This document shows, in pieces, positions 8,615 to 16,105 of a DNA stretch of 64,000 bases (position 1 is the stretch's first letter; the number at the start of each line of letters is the position of its first letter). Made by a program: the position numbers and the translations under genes. The stretch comes from Bacteroidota bacterium (GTDB lineage: Bacteria; Bacteroidota; Rhodothermia; Rhodothermales; UBA10348). The stretch is taken from assembly GCA_029262855.1 (NCBI GenBank), contig JAJCYP010000032.1, positions 36,278 through 100,277 on the forward strand. Reading direction: 5' to 3'. Below the pieces are notes generated by a model. That model saw only the letters and a program-made list of their open reading frames with translations. It was not told the origin of the DNA and searched no databases.

Positions 8615-9397
8615 ATGTCGACCACCGTTGCCCTTGATACCGAAAGTGCCCGCGCCTTCATGGAGGAGGCGCTGGCGGGGATTGCCGATGAGGAGATCGA
8701 TTCGATCTGTCAGGACGTAGCCCTGAAGAGCCGGTTCTTTCGGTCCAAGTTGGCGCCCAGCCCCGCGGCGGCGCGTGAGTCCGGGCCGCCGCGGGGCCCA
8801 TCGCCGCCACTCGCCGACGAGGACGTCCGGCGAATTCTGCGGGCCGTCTTTGCCACGCGTCGCCGGGTGGATTCCATAATGAAGGAGTACGGTGCCGAGG
8901 CCCTCGGGTCCTGGATGCGTGCGCTCGTGAGGGAGTCCGACCCGCTGGATACCCGCCTGCAGACCTTCGACGATGCGCTCTCGGCTTTGCCCGAGAGCCA
9001 TCGATACGACCTGGCCACCGAGCTTCTGCACTTCACCTATCCGGAGCGCTATTGGCTGTGGACCCGCTGGATGTGGGATCCCAAGACTGACACGGGCGCG
9101 CTGCCGCTCGTGGTGTCGGAGGACTTTGAACTCCACGCCGATTCCCTGCCCGAGCGATACCGGAATGTGGGCCGGGCGGTTGCCTTTGTGCAGCGTGTGG
9201 GTGAAGCCGCCGGATTTCGTGTTGCGGGTCGGGGTGCGTTCGCCACGGATGTGTACCTCAGTTTTGTGTACGTGATTTACGTCTATACCGTGCTGCGCAT
9301 GCGGATGACCCAGGAATTCAATCGCGTCATGCCCGAGTTGCCGGAATTCTCCAGGCGCCTGTTGGGCGTAAAACAACCCTTGGACTATGCCTGTTGA
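8615..9397 (+). CDS. shdrH: sHdrH (conserved sHdr-associated protein)
   Basis: A 260-residue protein starting at 8615 (MSTTVALDTES). It has no metal-binding Cys motif and no signal peptide; the middle has a Pro-Gly-rich linker at about 50-67. It occupies the fixed slot between sHdrA and the next HdrB-type gene, where sHdr clusters carry the gene called hyp or sHdrH, whose molecular function is unknown. The identification rests on position, length and the WLWTRWMWDP/YLSFVYVIYVYTVL blocks. It overlaps the next gene by 11 bp. Confidence 0.82.
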   Translation: MSTTVALDTESARAFMEEALAGIADEEIDSICQDVALKSRFFRSKLAPSPAAARESGPPRGPSPPLADEDVRRILRAVFATRRRVDSIMKEYGAEALGSWMRALVRESDPLDTRLQTFDDALSALPESHRYDLATELLHFTYPERYWLWTRWMWDPKTDTGALPLVVSEDFELHADSLPERYRNVGRAVAFVQRVGEAAGFRVAGRGAFATDVYLSFVYVIYVYTVLRMRMTQEFNRVMPELPEFSRRLLGVKQPLDYAC

Positions 9398-10649
9398 CAA
9401 GACTCAGATCATCGAAAAAGAGCTCGCGGTTGTCGATGGGATAGAACTGTCCGCCGACTGGAATCGCATGTTTGAGCAGCGAACGCTGTTCGACTACGAT
9501 CTCCAGTACATGGACCGGATTACCGATTTGGACGGCGGCGAGTCCCTGGGATGGTGCTACCAGTGTGCACAATGCATCCCGGTGTGCCCGGTGAATACCG
9601 TGGGCGACTACGGGCCGAGAAAAATCTTTCGCAAGGCGCAGACGGGGACCAACCTGTTCGAGCACCCGGACCTCTGGCAGTGTACCACGTGCGCCAACTG
9701 CCTGCGGGTGTGCCCCAAGGAAGTCAACATGATCGACATCATGCCGGCCGTGCGCGAGGAGGCCGTGATGGAGGGCTACGTGCCTGACGAACTCCAGGAG
9801 GCCTTCGAGAACACGTTCGAGTACGGGAATCCGCTTGGCGAGTCCCCCCGCAAACGGGCGGCCTGGATTCAGGAGACGGGCGCCACCGTTCCCGTCATGA
9901 AGGACATCGGGCGGGCAGTGGATATTCTCTGGTTTGTGGAATGTTACCCGGCCTACCACCCGCGGGGCAAGGAAGCGAGTGCCGCGCTGGCCCGGGTTCT
10001 TGGTACGCTCGGCGTGGATTTTGGCGTCCTGGGGACCGAAGAAAAGTGCACGTGCGACTCGCAGCGCCTGGCCGGTGAGAAGGGCCTGTTCGAGGAGTTT
10101 GCCGAAGCCAACATCAAGACGCTCGGCAAGTACAGCTTCAACACGATCCTGGTGACCGATCCGCATGCGCTGAACGCCCTTCGGAAGGAGTATCCGGCCA
10201 TGGGAGGGGAGTACGATGTGGTGCACTACACCACGTACCTGGCTCCCCGGATGCAGGAGCTCAAGTTTACGCGTAAGCTGGATTATCGCGTCACCTTCCA
10301 CGACCCGTGCTACCTGGGGCGTCACAACGGCGAATACGAGGCGCCCCGCCAGATGCTTGCTGCGATCCCGGGAGTTGAGGTGACCGAGATGCAACGATGC
10401 CGCGAGAACAGTTTTTGTTGCGGCGGCGGTGGCGGTGGCATGTGGCTGGACGGCTTCATGTCCGACCACGTGAAGGAGCGCCTTTCTGAGCAGCGGGTGA
10501 AGGAGGCCGTTGAAACCGGCGCGGATGTATTGGCCGTGTGCTGCCCCTATGAGGTGTCCCGCTTTACGGACGCCGTCAAGTCGACCGGAAACGAGGGTAA
10601 ACTCGTGGTCCGGGACATCATCGAGTTGGTCACCGAGGCGATGGGATGA
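9387..10649 (+). CDS. shdrB3: Fused sHdrC2-B2 protein (sHdrB3, HdrD-like)
   Basis: A 420-residue protein joining an HdrC half and an HdrB half. Two [4Fe-4S] motifs are C57x2C60x2C63x3C67P and C99x2C102x2C105x3C109P. The first CCG domain has Cys186, Cys221, Cys223 and the second has Cys308 (HDPCYLGR), Cys338, Cys344-345 (FCCGGGGGG) and Cys385-386. This natural fusion replaces separate sHdrC2 and sHdrB2 and fits the type II sHdr layout, which also uses EtfAB. It shares architecture with the soluble half of the Emo-like protein at 16106. Its last codons overlap lbpA2 by 4 bp. Confidence 0.88.
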   Translation: MPVDKTQIIEKELAVVDGIELSADWNRMFEQRTLFDYDLQYMDRITDLDGGESLGWCYQCAQCIPVCPVNTVGDYGPRKIFRKAQTGTNLFEHPDLWQCTTCANCLRVCPKEVNMIDIMPAVREEAVMEGYVPDELQEAFENTFEYGNPLGESPRKRAAWIQETGATVPVMKDIGRAVDILWFVECYPAYHPRGKEASAALARVLGTLGVDFGVLGTEEKCTCDSQRLAGEKGLFEEFAEANIKTLGKYSFNTILVTDPHALNALRKEYPAMGGEYDVVHYTTYLAPRMQELKFTRKLDYRVTFHDPCYLGRHNGEYEAPRQMLAAIPGVEVTEMQRCRENSFCCGGGGGGMWLDGFMSDHVKERLSEQRVKEAVETGADVLAVCCPYEVSRFTDAVKSTGNEGKLVVRDIIELVTEAMG

Positions 10650-11101
10650 AAAAGGTACTTGCCGAAACGGGCCGCTTTGACCTGCGCCCGGACCTGACCT
10701 ACGCCCGCAAAGAGCATCTCTGGCTCCGAATTGAGGGGAAGAAGGCCGCAATCGGGATGGAGCCGCTGGAGATCGAATCCAAAGGTGCCATTGTCGTCGT
10801 ACAGTTTGAGGCGGCCGGTACCCTTCTCGGTCGCGGTGACCCGTTCGGGTCCATGGAGGCAGAGAAGCATGTAGGCGTGTTGCGCTCGCCGGTTGCGGGA
10901 CGGATCACGGCTGTGAACGAGCGGGTGCAGCAGGATCCTCGCCTGGTGGCCCGTGACCCCTACGGAAAGGGGTGGATGATTGAGGTGGCCTTGGACGACT
11001 TTGACCCGGACGGAGAGGACTTTGTCACGGGGGCGGAGGCCGCCGAGTGGCACGCGGCCGAAGTCAAACGATATGCGGAGGAAGGATGGCTGGCCGAGTG
11101 A
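10646..11101 (+). CDS. lbpA2: Lipoate-binding protein LbpA (GcvH-like), second copy
   Basis: A 151-residue GcvH-like protein. The lipoyl lysine is Lys74 in SMEAEKHVGVL, which resembles the classical GcvH block more closely than the first copy does; PYGKGWMIEV near 105-114 is the second family landmark. It is only distantly similar to the LbpA at 5116, so the two may have different partners, for example one as sulfur entry and one as complex-bound arm (inference). It overlaps sHdrB3 by 4 bp and the following radical SAM gene by 16 bp. Confidence 0.92.
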   Translation: MKKVLAETGRFDLRPDLTYARKEHLWLRIEGKKAAIGMEPLEIESKGAIVVVQFEAAGTLLGRGDPFGSMEAEKHVGVLRSPVAGRITAVNERVQQDPRLVARDPYGKGWMIEVALDDFDPDGEDFVTGAEAAEWHAAEVKRYAEEGWLAE

Positions 11102-12042
11102 CAACCGCCACCCTGGAGGAGGATCCGTTCGGGGTGCGACAGGCGCACTTCCCGGATGAAATCAGCTTCTTTGCCCCCGGACTCAAACGGTTCAGTACGG
11201 CGGAGTTCGAGCAGAGAATGCCGAGGGCCTTTCTGCCGATCAGCCTGACCGGCAGCGCGTGCGCCCTGAAGTGTGACCACTGCGATACGCGCATTCTCGA
11301 CCCCATGATTGCGCTCGACCGGAGGGAGGGCCTGTTGGCCCTGTGCCGCAGGCTGCACGAGACCGGGACGACGGGCGTGCTTATCAGTGGCGGCTCGCTT
11401 CGAGACGGCACGGTGCCCTTGATGAAACACATGGAGGACATCGCCCGGGTCCGCTCTGAATTGGGTATGCGGGTAATGGTCCATACGGGGGTGGTCAAAG
11501 AGGAAACCTCGGCGGCCCTCAAGGATGCCGGTGTGGAGGGGGTGATGCTGGACATCATCGGCGATGACGCGACCATCCGGGACGTGTATCACCTGAACCT
11601 GACTACCCGCGATTTTGACCATTCGCTGGAGGTGCTTGCCGCTCACGGGCACAGCATCAGGCCTCACATCATTCTGGGCCTCAACTGGGGGAAGATCCAG
11701 GGCGAGTACCAGGCGCTAGAGATGATCAGCCGCTACCCGGTCCACGCTCTGGTACTGGTCATTCTCACGCCGTTGACGGGGACTCCCATGCAGGGCGTGA
11801 CTCCGCCGCCGGTCGAAGACATTGAGGCCTTCTTTCGAACCGCAAGGCTGACCATGCCTGATACACTGATCATGTTGGGTTGCGCCCGCCCGGCCGGCGC
11901 CCACAAGGCGGCGGTGGACAGGGCAGCGGTAGACTGCGGCCTGAACGGGATTGCGTATCCCGCCGAGGGCATCGTTGACTACGCACGCTCGCGTAGTCTC
12001 TCCTTCCGGTTTCACGAACACGCCTGCTCCTGCGGATGTTGA
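11086..12042 (+). CDS. Radical SAM lipoyl synthase-like protein (LipS1/LipS2 type), first
   Basis: A 318-residue radical SAM protein starting at 11086 (MAGRVTTATL). Cys59x3Cys63x2Cys66 (ACALKCDHC) binds the SAM cluster, and a Cys-rich tail HACSCGC ends the protein, which could ligate the auxiliary sulfur-donor cluster. In sHdr organisms a pair of LipS proteins inserts the two sulfur atoms into octanoyl-LbpA in place of LipA. The position between lbpA2 and a lipoate ligase supports this job. Which of the two radical SAM proteins here is LipS1 and which LipS2 cannot be settled from the sequence alone. Confidence 0.85.
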   Translation: MAGRVTTATLEEDPFGVRQAHFPDEISFFAPGLKRFSTAEFEQRMPRAFLPISLTGSACALKCDHCDTRILDPMIALDRREGLLALCRRLHETGTTGVLISGGSLRDGTVPLMKHMEDIARVRSELGMRVMVHTGVVKEETSAALKDAGVEGVMLDIIGDDATIRDVYHLNLTTRDFDHSLEVLAAHGHSIRPHIILGLNWGKIQGEYQALEMISRYPVHALVLVILTPLTGTPMQGVTPPPVEDIEAFFRTARLTMPDTLIMLGCARPAGAHKAAVDRAAVDCGLNGIAYPAEGIVDYARSRSLSFRFHEHACSCGC

Positions 12043-12047
12043 CACCC

Positions 12048-13214
12048 ATGCCAGATTGGAGATACATCGAAGAAGACGATGTGGCCGCGGACTACGGGTT
12101 GGCGGCCGATGAGTACCTGAGGAGCGCAGCCACCGGCACCCTGGGCGGCCCCGCCCTCAGGCTCTACACGTACCGTTCCCATTGCGCTCTGGCGGGCCGG
12201 TTTCAGAACATCCAGGCGGAGATTGATCTGGAGTACTGCCGGCGCGCGGGGATCGCGGTTGGCAGGCGGCCCACCGGCGGAGGGGCCATCATCATGGGTA
12301 AGGGTCAGCTGGGCGTCTGCTTTACGGCCCCGGCTTCGTATTCGCTGATTGCCGACTGTGGCCAGCTGCCGCCGGGGGAGATTTACCGGGTTCTGTCGCG
12401 TCCCATCGTCTCGGCGCTGGCCCGGCTCGGGATCACCGCCTCCTTTGGGGGGCGCAATGATCTGGAGGTAGACGGGCAGAAGATTGCCGGGCTGGGCGTC
12501 TGTTATGATGCGGCGGGCTCGATGCTCTTCCACGCCAGCGTGCTGGTGGACCTGGACGTCGACCTGATGCTGAAGGTGCTGAAGGTGCCCGCACAGAAGA
12601 TCCACGGCAAAGCCAGAGTCGGGGCCGTCGAGGAGCGGATCACCACGGCGAGTCGTCTGCTTGGGGCGCCCGTCTCCACGGACGAGGTGCGCGGGCACCT
12701 GCGGCAGGCCTACGAAGATGCGTTTGACATTTCGCTCAGGCCCCGGGACTTCTCGAGCGCCGAGCGTGAGGAGATTGAGACCCTGGCGGCCACCAAGTAC
12801 CGCACGGAGGACTGGCTCTACCAGCGCACGCCCCAGCGGGACATGACCGGGATGAGCGTGGTCCGGACCCCGGCAGGCGTACTTCGCACATACGTGGGCC
12901 TGATGGGCAACACCATCAAGAGTGTGCTCATCACCGGCGATTTCTTCGAGTCGGCCGGCGTGTTCAACCAGTTCGAGACCCGCCTGAAGTGGAGTCCCAT
13001 GGACCGCAAGGCCATCGCGGCAGCCGCGGCCGACGTGCTGCAGGAAGACTCCGGCCTGGGAATTGAGCCTCGACACCTGGTGCGGGCCGTCTGGCAGGCC
13101 GGCCAGCGCGCCCTGCGGGAAGACGGCCACACCTACGACGGGTCGTGCTACTACCCGGACTCAAAAGGCACGCCGGAGTCGGTGGCCGATCCCCAAACCC
13201 ATTCGCACGCGTAG
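12048..13214 (+). CDS. Lipoate-protein ligase of the sHdr type (second copy)
   Basis: An LplA-family ligase of 388 residues from the ATG at 12048; another ATG at 12036 adds four residues and overlaps the previous stop. Motifs, counted from 12036, are RRPTGGGA at 77-84 and NDLEVDGQKIAGLG with Lys149. The C-terminal third contains the LplB-like accessory domain (TEDWLYQR block). It sits between the two LipS-like genes, giving the recognisable lipS-ligase-lipS module for making lipoate on LbpA. It is longer and distinct from the ligase at 3622, hinting that each serves a different LbpA or substrate (octanoate versus free lipoate; inference). Confidence 0.88.
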   Translation: MPDWRYIEEDDVAADYGLAADEYLRSAATGTLGGPALRLYTYRSHCALAGRFQNIQAEIDLEYCRRAGIAVGRRPTGGGAIIMGKGQLGVCFTAPASYSLIADCGQLPPGEIYRVLSRPIVSALARLGITASFGGRNDLEVDGQKIAGLGVCYDAAGSMLFHASVLVDLDVDLMLKVLKVPAQKIHGKARVGAVEERITTASRLLGAPVSTDEVRGHLRQAYEDAFDISLRPRDFSSAEREEIETLAATKYRTEDWLYQRTPQRDMTGMSVVRTPAGVLRTYVGLMGNTIKSVLITGDFFESAGVFNQFETRLKWSPMDRKAIAAAAADVLQEDSGLGIEPRHLVRAVWQAGQRALREDGHTYDGSCYYPDSKGTPESVADPQTHSHA

Positions 13215-13221
13215 GCCTTTC

Positions 13222-14313
13222 ATGGAAGTTATCGCCTCGGAAGCCATCACCAGCCCACCACAGGTCAGCCCGGACTGGGTCCGCCTGAGCGGCGCGAGCG
13301 CCATGGCGCTTCGCCTGGCCTCCGGCCGATTCAGCCGGGACTTTGACTTCGGCGGCATCAATCTGCTGCTCAACTATGACGAGGGCTGCCTGTCGGACTG
13401 CGCCTACTGCGGCCTGGCGCGGACGCGGCCGGGCCACTACGAGGAGAAGTCCTTCATCCGGGTAGACTGGCCGCTGGTGGAGACCGACGTGCTGGCTGAG
13501 CGCATGGCCGAGCACAAAGACTCTCTGACGCGCCTTTGCATCTCCATGGTCACCCACGCCAGGGCGTTCAAGGACACGGTCGACATCACCGAGCGCGTCG
13601 CCCGGAAGGTGGACACGCCCATGTCGATCCTTGTGGCTCCGCCCACCCTCAACTATGACCGGCTGAAGACCTTCCGGGAAGTAGGGGTGGATATGATTGG
13701 CATCGGACTGGACGCGGTGACCGAGGAGCTTTTCCGCCAGAAACGGACGGACGTCCCAAATGGTGGGCTGAAGTGGGACAACTACTGGAACGTGGTGGAG
13801 TGGTCGCGACAGCTTTTCGGGCCGTGGAAGGTGAATTGCCACACCCTCGTGGGCCTCGGCGAGACGGATTACGACATGGCCCAGATGTTCTTCCGTCTCA
13901 AGAGCATGGAGGTGTTTTCCTACCTGTTCAACTTCAACCCGGAGCCGGACAGCCGGATGGGGCATCAACCGGTGGCTCCGCTCACGCGGTGGCGGCGCAT
14001 CCAGCTGATGAAGACCCTCATCGAGGAGTACGATCTGGCCGCGGATCGCCTGACCTTCGACGACGCAGGCGCGCTCTGCGGTCTCCGCGCAGACTCTCCG
14101 CAACTGGACCACATGATCAGGCGCGTTGCCGCCCAGGGCACGGCATTCATGACGGACGGCTGCCCCAGTTCCGGTGGAGAACCCGGCTGTACACGGCCCT
14201 ACGGCAGCTACAAACCCAGCGACCCGTACCGAGACTACCCCTTCCAGCCAGACGTCGATGATCTGGCGGCCATCCGAGGCGAACTCAGGCTGGACGAACT
14301 GCTCCGCGCATGA
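13222..14313 (+). CDS. Radical SAM lipoyl synthase-like protein (LipS1/LipS2 type), second
   Basis: A 363-residue radical SAM protein starting at 13222 (MEVIASEAIT), 7 bp after the ligase. The SAM-cluster motif is Cys56x3Cys60x2Cys63 (GCLSDCAYCGL). The body resembles biotin synthase (GIGLDAVTEELF, VGLGETDYDM, FNPEPDSRMG). Near the C-terminus DGCPSSGGEPGCTRPYG offers further Cys for a second cluster. It is the expected partner of the protein at 11086 in lipoyl assembly. It ends 37 bp before etfB. Confidence 0.86.
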   Translation: MEVIASEAITSPPQVSPDWVRLSGASAMALRLASGRFSRDFDFGGINLLLNYDEGCLSDCAYCGLARTRPGHYEEKSFIRVDWPLVETDVLAERMAEHKDSLTRLCISMVTHARAFKDTVDITERVARKVDTPMSILVAPPTLNYDRLKTFREVGVDMIGIGLDAVTEELFRQKRTDVPNGGLKWDNYWNVVEWSRQLFGPWKVNCHTLVGLGETDYDMAQMFFRLKSMEVFSYLFNFNPEPDSRMGHQPVAPLTRWRRIQLMKTLIEEYDLAADRLTFDDAGALCGLRADSPQLDHMIRRVAAQGTAFMTDGCPSSGGEPGCTRPYGSYKPSDPYRDYPFQPDVDDLAAIRGELRLDELLRA

Positions 14314-14350
14314 CCCTAAGCTCACCCCAATCAAACCGCAAGAAGACCAC

Positions 14351-15112
14351 ATGCACATAGTCGTTCCCATCAAACTGGTCCCCGACCTGGCCGAAGAACT
14401 CGAGGTGGATGCATCGGGGACGGCCCTGGACACCGAGTGGCTTCGGTACCGTACCAACGAGTTCGACGACCACGCGCTCGAGGAGGCGCTGCAACTGCGA
14501 GAGGTCTCGGGCGGCACCGTGACCGCAATTGCCCTGGATGCGGAGGAGGCGGACAAGAGCCTCTATACCGCCGCGGCCAAGGGAGCGGACAGGCTGATCA
14601 AGATCACTGGGGCGGGCGAGAAGCCCTCCAGCCACGCTACCGCGCGTGCGTTCGCTGACGCCATCGCGGGCCTGGATGCCGATCTGGTCCTGACCGGCGT
14701 GCAGGCCGTGGACGACCGCGACGGCCAGAACGCCGTATTGATTGGCCGCTACATGGATATTCCCCACGTGAGCGTGGTGACGGGCGTGAGCATCCAGGGG
14801 GATACCGCCCTGGTCCACAAGGAATATGCCGGCGGCGCGATGGGAGAATTTGAGGTCACCCTTCCTGCGGTCCTGGGTATCCAGGCGGCGCGCGAGACCC
14901 CCCGCTATGCTCCAGTGGGCAAGGTGCGGCGTGCCATGCGCAGCGCCACGATTGAGGAGCTGGCCTCCTCCGGCACTGCTGAAGCCGGGTCCTCCGTGAC
15001 CCGCATGTTCAGGCCAGAGAAGGGACAGGGAGCCAAGATGCTGACCGGATCAGCGGATGCCATCGCCGACCAACTCATCACCATTATGCGCGACAACGGG
15101 GTGAACCTATGA
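14351..15112 (+). CDS. etfB: Electron transfer flavoprotein beta subunit
   Basis: A 253-residue EtfB starting at 14351 (MHIVVPIKLVPD), the normal EtfB N-terminus. Family blocks include EFDDHALEEALQL, LVLTGVQAVDDRDGQ and the pre-C-terminal FEVTLPAVLGIQAARETPRY. EtfB binds AMP or a second FAD and receives electrons for EtfA. Within an sHdr operon it replaces NADH as electron exit of the complex and hands electrons to the Emo-like protein two genes on (inference from context). It overlaps etfA by 4 bp (ATGA). Confidence 0.95.
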   Translation: MHIVVPIKLVPDLAEELEVDASGTALDTEWLRYRTNEFDDHALEEALQLREVSGGTVTAIALDAEEADKSLYTAAAKGADRLIKITGAGEKPSSHATARAFADAIAGLDADLVLTGVQAVDDRDGQNAVLIGRYMDIPHVSVVTGVSIQGDTALVHKEYAGGAMGEFEVTLPAVLGIQAARETPRYAPVGKVRRAMRSATIEELASSGTAEAGSSVTRMFRPEKGQGAKMLTGSADAIADQLITIMRDNGVNL

Positions 15113-16074
15113 GTGCCGATGTATTCATTGTGACCGAACACCTGGGCGGCAGCCTGGACGATGTCACGTTCGAGCTGCTGGGCAAGGGCCGCGATCTGGC
15201 AACGTCCACCGGCGGGCAGTTGGTGGCCGTCCTCATGGGGAGTGGCGCCGAGGGGCTGGCCGCCGAGCTCGGGGCCGCCGACCGCGTACTGTACGTGGAC
15301 CATCCGGCGCTGGCCGACTTCAATCCCGCGACCCACGGCGCGGCCCTGGCGGCCGTCGTCGGAGAGCGGAGTCCACAGATCGTGCTCGTGGGCAACACCT
15401 CGATGGGTATGGACCTGGCCGCCGCCTTATCGGTCGATGCCGACCTGCCGCTCATAGCCTACGCCACCGGCGTTGAGCACGGGGCCGACGGGCTCACCGT
15501 CACGAGCCAGCTCTACGCGGGCAAGATGCATGTAGAATCCAGGCCCACCGGCGGCCGGTGCATCATCTCAGTCATGGCGGGCTCCTTCGACGGGTCTGCG
15601 GGCCGGGGTGGGGGATCTCCCGAGGTGGAATCCTACGCCGCTCCTGCTTCCATTGAATCTTCCCGGGTGCGGTTTGTCCGCCTCATGGAGCCGGAAGCTG
15701 GCGATGTCGACATCACCCAGAGCGATATTCTGGTGAGCATCGGAAGGGGTATCCAGAGCGAGGATAATATCCCGATGGCCCAGGAACTGGCCGACGCCCT
15801 GGGGGGCGCAGTGTCCGCATCGAGGCCCATTATTGACAACAAGTGGTTACCCAAGACCCGGCAGGTGGGCAAGTCAGGCGTGAAGGTAAAACCCAGACTC
15901 TACCTGGCCCTTGGGATCAGCGGCGCGCCAGAGCACTGGGAGGGCATGAAAGACTCCCAGTTGATCATTGCCGTCAATACCGACCCCAATGCGCCCATCT
16001 TTGACTTTGCCCACTACGGTGTGACCGAAGACATCTTCGAGGTGATGCCGGCACTCACCGCCCGGGTCACGTGA
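15109..16074 (+). CDS. etfA: Electron transfer flavoprotein alpha subunit
   Basis: A 321-residue EtfA. The C-terminal FAD-binding domain shows ILVSIGRGIQSEDN, GGAVSASRPIIDNKW, QVGKSGVKVKPRLYLALGISGAPEHWEGMKDSQLIIAVNTDP-type blocks (the QxGxTG-like and SGAxQH-like signatures, here GKSG and SGAPEH) and the closing FDFAHYGVTEDIFEVMPAL. No ferredoxin extension is present. It is translationally coupled to etfB and stands 31 bp before the Emo-like gene, forming an EtfBA-Emo electron-exit module. Confidence 0.95.
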   Translation: MSADVFIVTEHLGGSLDDVTFELLGKGRDLATSTGGQLVAVLMGSGAEGLAAELGAADRVLYVDHPALADFNPATHGAALAAVVGERSPQIVLVGNTSMGMDLAAALSVDADLPLIAYATGVEHGADGLTVTSQLYAGKMHVESRPTGGRCIISVMAGSFDGSAGRGGGSPEVESYAAPASIESSRVRFVRLMEPEAGDVDITQSDILVSIGRGIQSEDNIPMAQELADALGGAVSASRPIIDNKWLPKTRQVGKSGVKVKPRLYLALGISGAPEHWEGMKDSQLIIAVNTDPNAPIFDFAHYGVTEDIFEVMPALTARVT

Positions 16075-16105
16075 GCGCAACTTGAAGCACGCGGGGTGCT
16101 GAACC

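Noticed and set aside
9387..10649. GlpC or glycolate oxidase iron-sulfur subunit
   Set aside because: The two ferredoxin plus two CCG layout fits these too, but the context between sHdrH and LbpA and the HdrD-like details favour sHdrB3.
11086..14313. Biotin synthase or canonical LipA
   Set aside because: The radical SAM proteins lack the LipA N-terminal CxxxxCxxxxxC block and flank a lipoate ligase, with no bio genes; LipS type fits better.
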